Of a stretch of DNA of 64,000 nt, positions 26,701 to 34,354 are shown one piece after another. A program made the translations under genes and the position numbers. The stretch is from a virus. The notes under the pieces were generated by a model. It ran no database searches. It was not told where the DNA came from and saw only the letters and a program-made list of their open reading frames with translations. The first letter of the stretch is position 1. Each line of letters begins with the position of its first letter. The stretch is taken from IMG/VR virus record IMGVR_UViG_3300044729_004368, positions 1 through 64,000 of that record. The stretch is one strand, 5' to 3'.

Positions 26701-27330
26701 GTAGAGCCAACCGATTACTTCCACTGATTCCTTAAAATCTTCTATGTACTGCGGCAGGGAATTGATCGGAAGCAATGCTTCCCGGGTATAGGCGGGAAGC
26801 GATGTTCCTGAGAGCAAATCGTCCGGTAACAATAATTCCGTATAGTCAGCGATCTTCTCGAACATGAACGGCATCAGCGAGTGGTAGTAGTTGCAGACCG
26901 CCACTAGCAGCAATCGATAGGCTTCCCCCTGCGGATCTGCGCTCTTGTCGGAACCATCCAGCAATCGCTTAACTTGCTTGCGAGTTGCCTCTGGCACCAA
27001 CTCTTCATCGATATGCCCCATCTTGGCTTCTGCGAGGATCTCTGGCTGAAACTGACCATCGGCTGGTGACAAGATACCAATGCGAGTGTAGCGATTCACA
27101 TCCATGTACCGCAGCGCGCAGAAGCGGTTGAACCATGTGTAGGCAACCGTCTCAAGCACTCGCTTCTCGCCAAGATCTTTGATCCTCTTTTCGAGATCCT
27201 CAACGACCTTCGGACTCTCTCGACGTGCGATGCTCTTCTCAGCCAGCACTGTCCTCAAACGAGTCCCCACTTGCTCAATGAGCGCCGACCTGGCGAACGA
27301 TGCGAATTTCCGTAGCTTGCTAGTATCCAT
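23752..27330 (-). CDS. pglX: BREX adenine methyltransferase PglX, upstream copy
   Basis: The start is set at 27330 because MDTSKLRKFASFARSALIEQV then matches the other PglX and the gene begins four bases after the nuclease stop. The longer in-frame ATG at 27405 would overlap that gene. The 1192-residue protein carries motif I VCDPACGSGHML (near 300) and motif IV VIANPPYM (near 493). Its middle third, starting just after motif IV, is unrelated by eye to the other copy. Two intact methylases therefore probably recognise two different sites. It contains a repeat peptide, SFENPKSKIQDP. Confidence 0.93.
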   Translation of the reverse strand: MDTSKLRKFASFARSALIEQVGTRLRTVLAEKSIARRESPKVVEDLEKRIKDLGEKRVLETVAYTWFNRFCALRYMDVNRYTRIGILSPADGQFQPEILAEAKMGHIDEELVPEATRKQVKRLLDGSDKSADPQGEAYRLLLVAVCNYYHSLMPFMFEKIADYTELLLPDDLLSGTSLPAYTREALLPINSLPQYIEDFKESVEVIGWLYQFYVADKKDEVFDGLKKGAKITPENIPAATQLFTPHWIVRYLLENSLGRLWMLNHPDSKLVERMEYYIKPEEPGTDFLKISSPEEIKVCDPACGSGHMLTYAFDLLYEIYREEQYPEAEIPTLILRNNLYGIEIDPRAGALAAFALTMKARERDKRFFTRSPRSDNSARDSSSFENPKSKIQDPNICVLENIKIDSDDLSAYMDKVGRDLFTKGLQAVVNQWEEADNFGSLIRPLSRDMGEVMHLLRERHVGPDLFLAKVHQQVMTALRQAEYLTSRYHVVIANPPYMGGSGMNAQMKDFVKKHFPSAKPDLMTCFMQRASEISLENAVWGMINLPSWMYLSSFEEFRTDLVARNQISSLLHLGRGIFGSDFGSVAFVFINRLPDIRCFGYYRRLFERHVEVRKAEEISELFLDKSYNSFRYRQSDFGLVPGTPIAYWISQGIRDSFTNNPKLGELYQPNAGLQTGENARFIREWFEISQSKLSHFGGKKFYPYNKAGGYRKWYGFQSSVVNYENNGQELKDTGKAVFRNSESYFQPSVSWGLVTSGEFGVRRYPKGFIFDNGAPSIIAGADNDFVCGLLNSICSREFLKFINPTLNFQVGNISCLPVNSSVKSAVSTIVGQLVDIAKRDWDASETSWDFKCSPILTDEQRASTLEAAFRSFQEASHKTIRNTQELELTNNKLFVDAFELQSEFGDLICPPLKQITLACNPHYQYEEGKDDSELEELFLADTMRQFVSYAVGCMFGRYSLEKQGLILANQGESAADYRKQIFEPLFAPDEDNVIPILEGEWFSDDISQRFKEFLKITFGAENYSENLKFLENSLYPENPTAKKQKSIRDYFLKDFYDYHLKMYKKRPIYWLFSSPKGTFNALIYMHRYRPETVGKVLECLRDFREKLTHHSEQRQGIADSASESKAEKTTAVKDVAVIKKQLKELEEYEKSLFEVASRMRNVDIDLDNGVKHNYLLFGPVLRKITGLADKVD
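26151..26183. repeat. 7-bp-period repeat inside the upstream pglX
   Basis: A diverged copy (ATCTTGG, ATTTTCG, ATTTTGG, ATTCTCG units) at the position homologous to the repeat in the other pglX. It was therefore present before the duplication or was transferred by recombination. Confidence 0.8.
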
Positions 27331-27334
27331 TGAA

Positions 27335-27883
27335 TCACTTTTGCTTTCGAACGCGACCGGTAACTTTGGGAACTCGCTGGATTCTGTACTCCGGATACCT
27401 TTCATTCCACTTTTCGATGGGTAGCACTATGCATTGTTGAATGTGCTCTCGCACCCAAGGCAACTCTCCCTCATTCCGCAAGCTGTTGTAAAGTTTATCG
27501 CTGAAGTTATTGAGAATCCCTAGTTGGATATTGTGCGAAAGTGCTTCCAGCCCGATAACGACGACATATACAATTGGCTTGTTGTCTCTTCCCATAAGAT
27601 GTTCATGGGCGTAGGAATCGCGAGCCTTGGGAGTCAACTCCTCATTTAAAACCGAACCATTGCTCAATCTTCGTGCGTAGTCCAGTCTCTCGCCATCAAG
27701 CATTTGGCTGTGCGAGGGATCCTTTATTTCAACAAAAAGAATGTGGTCGGTTCTTTCGATTACGAAATCAACAAGCGCCATTCCGACTGGAAGCCGTACT
27801 CCCTGCCGATCTAAAACTCGCCACGAAGTACCTTCAGCAAACGTGAATAACAACTCCTTTTCTTTGTATATATTGCCTAACAT
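27335..27883 (-). CDS. PD-(D/E)XK nuclease-like protein in the BREX operon
   Basis: A 182-residue protein with a REase-like core: ALVDFVIERTDHILFVEIKDPS supplies D39 and E53-x-K55, and a helix follows. The start codon overlaps the stop of the ATPase gene by one base (TAATG), so the two are translated together. It occupies the place of ariB in PARIS-containing BREX operons, but I see no DUF4435/TOPRIM features. It may be a toxic nuclease released or controlled by the ATPase, or a BREX accessory. Nuclease identity is from motif and spacing, not from a search. Confidence 0.7.
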   Translation of the reverse strand: MLGNIYKEKELLFTFAEGTSWRVLDRQGVRLPVGMALVDFVIERTDHILFVEIKDPSHSQMLDGERLDYARRLSNGSVLNEELTPKARDSYAHEHLMGRDNKPIVYVVVIGLEALSHNIQLGILNNFSDKLYNSLRNEGELPWVREHIQQCIVLPIEKWNERYPEYRIQRVPKVTGRVRKQK

Positions 27884-29082
27884 TATTTACTTCCCCCGAG
27901 TGCTCGACGCACCTCTTCGTCGTAAAGCTCAGCGAAAGAATCCGAAATCGCGTTCTGATTAAGAAGTCGATACTCATTTGCAGTTTCAACACAAACTTCG
28001 CCAGTTTCTTCATTGCGATACAGCGCATGAAATCGAACGTCATCGTTGTGCTTGGCGTCTTCCAGGAGGTCGAACCACTTAAGCAAAACGTAGTCATGCG
28101 TTGCCAGCACGATTTGTTGGCCGTTGCGTGACATATTGAGCATCACTTCCACGATCAATCGCATTAGCGTGGGATTTACATTGGACTCTGGCTCGTCCCA
28201 AAACAATGTTCCTGAATTGCCGGGCGAAAGAGATCCGTTGGCTAGAAGCTGCTGAAGAACACCAAGCTTTTTGAAGCCTTCTGCCGTGATATGTCCAGGC
28301 TGCTCGCCGTCCTTAACGGGCACAAAGACGGTATCAACATCGTCAGCGACCTGCGGCAACGAAGGAGACTCGCCGTCCGAAAGCTCTTTTTGGGCGATCT
28401 TCGCGACTTGTCTGCTACGCTTTCCAGCAGTCTCTTGATAGGTCCCCGGAATGAATCTGAGGTGACTTTCCTTTATTTCATACCTACCACGTATGGCATT
28501 CGTGATTCCCGGCAATAACGTACCAATGCGTGGATCTCGGTCGACATCAACCTTTACGTCTCGCCGCAGAAGCTCATCGCAAAGATCCAGATAAGAGTCA
28601 TCGAATAAGCTCAGTACGGCCAGATTATCCAAACCAACGGCGACGATGCCGGGCAAGAACGACAACACCTCTTTGGCAGGGAAGAAAATAGGATTATTAC
28701 ACGGCGCCAGCTTCGTTTGTTGTGTCTCCAGTAAAACGCTCTTAGCGCGAGGCTTAAAGCTACACTTATTTTTCTGTCCATCTGCAAATGCAATGTCTAG
28801 TAATGCTGACTCTTGAGACTGCCGATGGACAAGTTCCCTTAGGTGTTGCTCGCCTGGGAAAAACACTCGAAGAAGCTTTTCCGTAAACGACTTACTTAGA
28901 TCGCTTTTCGACTTCTTGTCGCCATCCAACAGTGATTGCCACGAGCTCAACGCGTACGCAGCCTTGAGCAGGTGCGTTTTTCCAGTTCCATTCTCGCCGA
29001 CAATCACATTGATCTTAGGAGAGAACTCGATAGATGCCTTCTTGAACACCGAAAAGTTCTCGAGTTGTAAACTTTGGATCAC
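27883..29082 (-). CDS. ABC/SMC-like AAA ATPase in the BREX operon (AriA-like position)
   Basis: The 399-residue ATPase has MIQSLQLENFSVFKKA at the N-terminus and Walker A GENGTGKTH near residue 30. A Walker B strand TLFWDEPESNVNP lies near 300 and an IVLATHDYVLLKWFD switch region near 330. It uses a GTG start that overlaps the brxC stop (GTGA). ATPases of this class sense phage proteins in PARIS (AriA) and related modules. In some Salmonella BREX loci ariA-ariB lies between brxC and pglX, the same slot as here. Whether this is a true AriA homologue needs a profile search; the ATPase call itself is firm. Confidence 0.82.
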   Translation of the reverse strand: MIQSLQLENFSVFKKASIEFSPKINVIVGENGTGKTHLLKAAYALSSWQSLLDGDKKSKSDLSKSFTEKLLRVFFPGEQHLRELVHRQSQESALLDIAFADGQKNKCSFKPRAKSVLLETQQTKLAPCNNPIFFPAKEVLSFLPGIVAVGLDNLAVLSLFDDSYLDLCDELLRRDVKVDVDRDPRIGTLLPGITNAIRGRYEIKESHLRFIPGTYQETAGKRSRQVAKIAQKELSDGESPSLPQVADDVDTVFVPVKDGEQPGHITAEGFKKLGVLQQLLANGSLSPGNSGTLFWDEPESNVNPTLMRLIVEVMLNMSRNGQQIVLATHDYVLLKWFDLLEDAKHNDDVRFHALYRNEETGEVCVETANEYRLLNQNAISDSFAELYDEEVRRALGGSK

Positions 29083-32000
29083 AGTTGTACCCGATTCCCT
29101 TCGTTCACTACCTTCAGCATCGCTACTCGCATATGATCTAGGTATTGATCGATATCTTCCTTGGTTTCAAGCCATGGTTTGTCGAAATCGACTTTTAGAC
29201 TGGCTTGCGCGACGTACTCAATCGCTGGCTTTGCAGGGGAAGGAGTCGTGTCTCCAGCTCCATCGGGAACCGGTGGGGGCTTGGGTGCGGTCCACTGTGT
29301 TACGCGAGATAATATTGAGGAGTAACCGTTGGTCTCAAAGCGAGTCGCTGCTTCCTTCACCACTGCGATCAACGGTTGGGACTTGATCTGCTCGATCGTC
29401 TCATAAACTATCGATTCGATTTGCTGCTTCTGTGCATCCGATAGCTTGTCGTAGCCTTCGATCGAAGCGAGTCTCTGGACTTTCGAGGTTACCGCTTGCT
29501 CGGCAGCCGCTCGAGCCTCGGTGGCCAAATTTCCCAACCGGCTGCGTAGACTATCCAGGAGTGTCTTGACTTGCTTCATGCCATTTCCGGCAAAACAGCG
29601 AGGGTCTTCGAGCAACTTCTTTAGTTGTGTATGTTCATCGCCATCCAGGTAGGAGAAGTTCGTAGCATTGTGATCGATGAACGATTTCGCTTCCGCGTAT
29701 AGCGAGGCTTGTGGGCCAGCCATGAAACGACGTACCGGATCAAGGATCTGCTCTTTGAGATCGAGCAATCGCTCCGAATCGCCATCGAATTCGGCAAGGA
29801 AATGCTTGAACGATTTACGAGTCAGTTTGGCAAAGTCATCGACATGCGATGAGAGCGTTGAAAGGAACGGATACTCGCGATTGCGTGCGACGAGCAACTG
29901 CAGTTCGCCGTGAAGTTTCTGGAATGCCCCTGCGGTCTCTTCTGCAAGCGCCCGAGCTTCGTTGGATCTGGCCGGCGTGTCGAAGAACTGGGAGAAGAAT
30001 TCCTTCAACTTTCGAACGGCCCCGGCACCAAACTCGATTTGCGGCTCGAGCACCATGTTGCCGTGTTTCTGCGTATTCTTCAGGGCAGATGCAAGTGCTG
30101 CATCCTCGAGCAATTCACCATCGCAACGAACCTCGACTTTACCGCGTGCCACAAGTTTGGCCAGCACGCACTGGATCGCAGGGAGAGGCCAACCAAACGG
30201 TCGCTTCTCGAAATCGTCAACCAACATCTTCATAGTGGGACGAATGCCCTTGGCCACGTTGCGACTGATCGAACCAAGCATCTCTGTTTCTGGTTCCGTG
30301 ATCGTGGCTGCATCGTTGCCAAACAATCCGTCTGCTGACTCATTTAGACACTGGTCAATCTGAGCTTCCGTGAACGACACCCCGCGAAGCATCGGAAGGT
30401 TGGTGTAGGTTTGCTCGACCAGCTTCTCAAAGCCATCGTGGACCCGCATGTTAGGATCTTCCTTGGTGCTTTCGACCAACGATCCAGCCACGAACATCTG
30501 AGCTTTGCCCATCAAGCGTTTGACGAGTTCAACGATCTGCATTTGAAGCAGGCGATTGCTCTCGTTCTTATTGCCAATGATCTGCTTGACGTTGGCCTTC
30601 TTGGCTGTGGCATAGTTGATGCCGACATACTTTGCCGTTTGCTTCATCAGCGTGATGTCGCGAATCAATCGATCGTCCGGTGGCAACAATACCGTCAGCT
30701 CGGATTTCCCCATGTAAGTCATGCGGACATGTTCTGGATTTCCCGAGTGTTCGTGGAAGGGGCTGATGACATGTACGCCAAGCTCATGCTCTCGCCCATA
30801 GATCTTATCATCGAGCTTGCGAGTGAATGAGAAGTCTCGCTTGTTAGGATCGTACCGCAGCTTCTTCGTCTTTAGCACCTTGTCGAAAATGATTTGGTGC
30901 AACTCATCGGCGACTTCCGCTGCGTCGACTTCGGTGTTCTTGATCTCTTGCTCGACATCTTTCTCTTCGTCGGTCAAGAATTCGTAGTATTCACCGTTGC
31001 GCTGAATGTAGATTTGGTTCTCGAGTAGGCTGAGTGCCTCTTCGACGTCCTTACGGAGCTGGGTCAAATCTTGATCGAATCGGCTGATCATCAGGACGCA
31101 GAGATTGGGAACCGATGCCTTGAACTCCTTAACGTACTTCACAAGCAACAGTGCTTTAAGCAAGCGGACGGCAAGTTCATTGTCGAGATTGCGTTCTGCT
31201 GCGCGAACAGACAAGAGATGGCTCTTGAGTGTCGAGCTGATGCCTTTGTACATCAGATCGAATGTTGCGAGCTCGCCGATGGTACTGTCTGCGATTTGGA
31301 TTGCAACTTCTTGAAAGACTCCCAGCATCGATCGCTCACCAACGCTGCTGTGCTTTCCTTCGAAGGCGTTGTGGACCGATAGGCCACGGATCGCTAGCTG
31401 AAACAATTCGAATTGATAAGGGATGAATGGATAGCAATTGCAAAAGTGATCTTCGTCTTGGAAGTTCCGGTACTTTTGCCCCTCGGAAAAGTCGAAAAGC
31501 GTGCGGAAATTTCCCGACTCAGTTTTATAGACCGGGAGGAGCGCTTTGACGCCATCCTCCGTCTTGGCAAGCAGTCGCTTTTGAATGACCTCAGCCACAT
31601 TGGTGCTGGTGAGCTTCATGCGATTGGCGAAGCGAGCTTGGATTTTGGAGAATCCGTCGCCTTGTTCCGATGACATCTCGCCGATGACTGTGGTCATTTC
31701 CTCTTGTGCTGTGACGAGAATCCAAGCGCGACCACGGCATTTGGTTGCGAGACTTTCCGCGATCGTCTGTAGGTTGACCAAAAGCTTGTCGTTCTTGGCA
31801 ATGTATTGCCCCACTTCATCGACGAAGAAGTTCAGCCGAAAGTCTTTGCCTTTGCGGTCAACGTAACGTTTGACTTGTTCGGCAAAGTCTTCGATGGAGA
31901 GCTTGTAATCATCACGGTGCTTGTTGATCACCTCCGAGACCGATTCGCCGGTTACTTCGTTGTAGGCTTTGTCGATACTGCTACCAACACGGATCACTCG

Positions 32001-32582
32001 CTCTCGGCCACTATCCCAAGTCATGCCGGCGTGTTTCTCGAACGCCTGTTTGAACTTGTCGAGAAGGCCGTCTTCGTCCAATTGTCGCTCGAAGTGGGCG
32101 ATGTATCCTTGCTTGCCGTAGTAGCCGCACTTTTCATCGAATACCTTCACGAAAACAGCGAGCAAGGCATCGACGTCCTTTTTGCTGATCACATCGGCCT
32201 TCTGGTCGATGTTGAATAGGATGCTTTCCGATGGGATGGCCACAGCTTTGGCAATCTTAGCTGCCAGCAACTTATTCTTCTTCTCGCACTTCCGCTGAAA
32301 GACTTCGCTAACGTTAATGCCATCAAAATCACGGCCCGCAAGAAGCATTGCCACCATCTTGAGTAAGTGCGATTTGCCGGAGCCGAAAAAGCCCGAGATC
32401 CAGACGCCGTTTGCATTCTCGTACTTGATGTATGCGTCAAGGAAGTCGTCTAGTCGCAGTTCGAGTTCATCCGTGATGACATACTCTTCCACTTCAGTCC
32501 GTAGGCTGGCATCATCATCTGCCTTGATGACGCCCTCGATTGGCCGATCAATCGGAAATTCGAATATTTTGCGGAGTTGCAT
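29079..32582 (-). CDS. brxC: BREX ATPase BrxC
   Basis: BrxC is the large P-loop core protein of type I BREX. The start is taken at the ATG at 32582 (MQLRKIFEFPIDRPIEGV), which fits the family better than the upstream in-frame start at 32636. The 1167-residue protein has Walker A GFFGSGKSH at 64-72 (the glycine-rich part GSGKS). A FFVDEVGQYI Walker B-like strand lies near 250, and AAA sensor segments follow. It is preceded closely by brxB and overlaps the ATPase gene downstream by four bases. The C-terminal ~300 residues are helical and end with an acidic GAGDTTPSPA linker. Confidence 0.93.
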   Translation of the reverse strand: MQLRKIFEFPIDRPIEGVIKADDDASLRTEVEEYVITDELELRLDDFLDAYIKYENANGVWISGFFGSGKSHLLKMVAMLLAGRDFDGINVSEVFQRKCEKKNKLLAAKIAKAVAIPSESILFNIDQKADVISKKDVDALLAVFVKVFDEKCGYYGKQGYIAHFERQLDEDGLLDKFKQAFEKHAGMTWDSGRERVIRVGSSIDKAYNEVTGESVSEVINKHRDDYKLSIEDFAEQVKRYVDRKGKDFRLNFFVDEVGQYIAKNDKLLVNLQTIAESLATKCRGRAWILVTAQEEMTTVIGEMSSEQGDGFSKIQARFANRMKLTSTNVAEVIQKRLLAKTEDGVKALLPVYKTESGNFRTLFDFSEGQKYRNFQDEDHFCNCYPFIPYQFELFQLAIRGLSVHNAFEGKHSSVGERSMLGVFQEVAIQIADSTIGELATFDLMYKGISSTLKSHLLSVRAAERNLDNELAVRLLKALLLVKYVKEFKASVPNLCVLMISRFDQDLTQLRKDVEEALSLLENQIYIQRNGEYYEFLTDEEKDVEQEIKNTEVDAAEVADELHQIIFDKVLKTKKLRYDPNKRDFSFTRKLDDKIYGREHELGVHVISPFHEHSGNPEHVRMTYMGKSELTVLLPPDDRLIRDITLMKQTAKYVGINYATAKKANVKQIIGNKNESNRLLQMQIVELVKRLMGKAQMFVAGSLVESTKEDPNMRVHDGFEKLVEQTYTNLPMLRGVSFTEAQIDQCLNESADGLFGNDAATITEPETEMLGSISRNVAKGIRPTMKMLVDDFEKRPFGWPLPAIQCVLAKLVARGKVEVRCDGELLEDAALASALKNTQKHGNMVLEPQIEFGAGAVRKLKEFFSQFFDTPARSNEARALAEETAGAFQKLHGELQLLVARNREYPFLSTLSSHVDDFAKLTRKSFKHFLAEFDGDSERLLDLKEQILDPVRRFMAGPQASLYAEAKSFIDHNATNFSYLDGDEHTQLKKLLEDPRCFAGNGMKQVKTLLDSLRSRLGNLATEARAAAEQAVTSKVQRLASIEGYDKLSDAQKQQIESIVYETIEQIKSQPLIAVVKEAATRFETNGYSSILSRVTQWTAPKPPPVPDGAGDTTPSPAKPAIEYVAQASLKVDFDKPWLETKEDIDQYLDHMRVAMLKVVNEGNRVQL

Positions 32583-32644
32583 GGTGTATCGTCGAAAGCT
32601 AAATGAAATTGGTTTTAAGTCGTCACTAAGTTGCAATCACTGAC

Positions 32645-33256
32645 TTATGTCTCGCGATCAAAGATGTTGAAGGCGCGATAGTACTTGTCGTCATGGAGCC
32701 GTCCGAATAAATCCAGCGACGCCCCCTCCTCAAGCGAGTGTGAGTAATCGCCAGGGAAGAACATCACCATAGGATGAGACTTGGCGACGCTCTGTAAGTT
32801 GTTCAAGACTGTATGCGATCTGATGTACGGAAACACTTCGCCTACGCCAGACAAGAACAGCACGTCAAACTCGGTGGCACGAATCTTCTCAGCAATTGCT
32901 GGGGCGAGTTTCGTCTCCGAATCGGTCAGGTTCATAAAGGCCTTTTCGAGCTCTGATTTGGAAATGGTCGACTCATTCTCAATCCAATATTGCCAGTCGC
33001 CTTCGGCATCCATGAGCTCCTTACTCAAGTCATAGAGATTGATCTCTAGGATGCGAATGCCTTTGTGGCGAAGCTTGTTGATCAACTGGCCGCGAATGGC
33101 TTCGATTTCCAAATGCTCAGTTGGGCAGTATGGCACGACAAAGAACGGCACTTCCTTGCCGATCCCTTCCATGCGTAAGAATCGTTGGCTACTGATCACG
33201 TTCAGCAAGTGATCGAAGCGAGTTGCTATCGGAGCTTTCTGTAGATCGTTTGGCAT
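32645..33256 (-). CDS. brxB: BREX protein BrxB (DUF1788)
   Basis: The 203-residue protein matches the DUF1788/BrxB pattern: FDHLLNVISSQRFLRMEGIGKEVPFFV at the N-terminus and a central DVLFLSGVGEVFPYIRSH segment. VMFFPGDYSHSLEEGASLDLFG then leads into a C-terminal YYRAFNI. BrxB is a small BREX core protein that contacts PglZ in characterised systems. It begins two bases after brxA ends, and brxC follows. Confidence 0.93.
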   Translation of the reverse strand: MPNDLQKAPIATRFDHLLNVISSQRFLRMEGIGKEVPFFVVPYCPTEHLEIEAIRGQLINKLRHKGIRILEINLYDLSKELMDAEGDWQYWIENESTISKSELEKAFMNLTDSETKLAPAIAEKIRATEFDVLFLSGVGEVFPYIRSHTVLNNLQSVAKSHPMVMFFPGDYSHSLEEGASLDLFGRLHDDKYYRAFNIFDRET

Positions 33257-33257
33257 A

Positions 33258-33869
33258 TTAAGTCACCCGTCCGTTCTCAATCACCAGTGGGAAGAAAAGC
33301 AGGTGGCTTGATGAGTCACGCTGGAGAACTTGAATGAAGCGACCGGAGACCAAGGGAGATGAAATGATTCCGTCGTCCGAAACCAACTCGGATTCTCTGA
33401 GCATTCGAAGCATGACTGTCTGAAGTTTGGTTAGTGTTGATGGGGTTAGCTCCTCCAATTCTTCGTGCCACAAGGTTTGCGATTCGATGAACTTCGCAAC
33501 ATCGACCGCATCTATCGCGTAGTCGAGCTGTAGGAACTTGGCACGTAACACATCGCGTGCCAATTCAGCGAGAAGCGGATATTTGAGGCAGCATGCTAAC
33601 CACAGAATGAGCTTCTGTTCCAACCGCGTTCCATTGACCAACAGTGCCAATTGATCAGCTGTTAGGCACTTCATGCGTTGGGAGATCTCATGCAGTTTGC
33701 GTTTCGCAGTACTAGGCGTGCGGCTTTGAAGTAGATTCTTTTGTTCAACCTCAATGAGTGTCGTATTCCAGTCGTGATCGTTCCTCAAAAGGGCTTCGGC
33801 AACAACGATTGATTCGTTGTATAGAAGTCCTCCCGCGGTAAACGAAAGCGCGAACTTGGTCTTGCTCAT
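33258..33869 (-). CDS. brxA: BREX protein BrxA (DUF1819)
   Basis: BrxA is a small DNA-binding BREX core protein. KFALSFTAGGLLYNESIVVAEALL at the N-terminus is the family hallmark. The ATG at 33869 is preferred because GGA lies eight bases upstream and homology starts at once; an in-frame ATG at 33881 would add four residues. The protein is about 203 residues long. It is the first core gene and follows the small regulator gene by about 65 bases. Confidence 0.92.
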   Translation of the reverse strand: MSKTKFALSFTAGGLLYNESIVVAEALLRNDHDWNTTLIEVEQKNLLQSRTPSTAKRKLHEISQRMKCLTADQLALLVNGTRLEQKLILWLACCLKYPLLAELARDVLRAKFLQLDYAIDAVDVAKFIESQTLWHEELEELTPSTLTKLQTVMLRMLRESELVSDDGIISSPLVSGRFIQVLQRDSSSHLLFFPLVIENGRVT

Positions 33870-33935
33870 GCACGTGTCCATGTGAGTATCGGCGAAACGA
33901 CGTTTTTGGGGCGTTATCGGCTTTTGTTCCTTTTA

Positions 33936-34157
33936 TCAACGCGGTTTTCGATAAGAATCTTGAACGCCCGTGCTTGGACGCTCTGCAAGACTTAGAAGAG
34001 TGTCGAGCTCTTCCTGTTTGAATAGCCGGTAACCGTTCACAGGATGACGGTGAGCGATAATTTTGCCGGAGTTCTCCCAGTTCCGTAACGTGTTTGGTGA
34101 CACGCCCAGATAAACGGCAGCCTCAGTGATTCGTAAGAAGTCCTTGAGTTTGTTCAC
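33936..34157 (-). CDS. MerR/excisionase-type HTH regulator of BREX
   Basis: A small DNA-binding protein of 73 residues. FLRITEAAVYLGVSPNTLRNWENSG is a MerR-like helix-turn-helix, followed by NGYRLFKQEELDTLL. The GTG at 34157 is chosen as start since GGGAG lies six bases upstream. The longer ATG at 34199 would run into the inverted repeat that looks like the operator and lacks a ribosome binding site. Transcription regulators at the head of BREX operons are known (BrxR), though those are WYL proteins and this one is a different family. Autoregulation through 34196-34218 is plausible. Confidence 0.75.
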   Translation of the reverse strand: MNKLKDFLRITEAAVYLGVSPNTLRNWENSGKIIAHRHPVNGYRLFKQEELDTLLSLAERPSTGVQDSYRKPR

Positions 34158-34195
34158 AGCAGTCTCCCGGTAAATTAATTGGTTACCCGAACTAG

Positions 34196-34218
34196 CCAAA
34201 CCTTACCAAGGTTTGGTA
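34196..34218. promoter_or_regulatory. Overlapping inverted repeats, candidate BREX operator
   Basis: Nine-base arms CCAAACCTT (34196-34204) and AAGGTTTGG (34208-34216) enclose ACC. A second, overlapping repeat has arms TACCAA and TTGGTA (34204-34218). Both lie in the spacer and -10 region of the promoter candidate at 34200-34228, as expected for a MerR-type regulator. Confidence 0.55.
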
Positions 34219-34228
34219 TGCTTTTCAA
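34200..34228 (-). promoter_or_regulatory. Candidate promoter of the BREX operon
   Basis: On the minus strand TTGAAA (34228-34223) and TAAGGT (34205-34200) are 17 bases apart. The expected start is about 36 bases upstream of the regulator's GTG codon. The -10 box is weak, so activation by a regulator would be sensible. Confidence 0.45.
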
Positions 34229-34354
34229 TGAGTCGTGCAAGCGCCAAACGCTCGTTTCTTCGAACGAATCAACAAAAAGACTATCAGAGGCTTGCGTTTC
34301 GGGGGCGTTCTCTGGGCTCAAAAATTCCAAGAATTTTGAAGGAGTTAACACGCT

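Noticed and set aside
27335-27883. Direct call as PARIS AriB
   Set aside because: The sequence shows a PD-(D/E)XK pattern and no DUF4435/TOPRIM signature, so only the location is PARIS-like.
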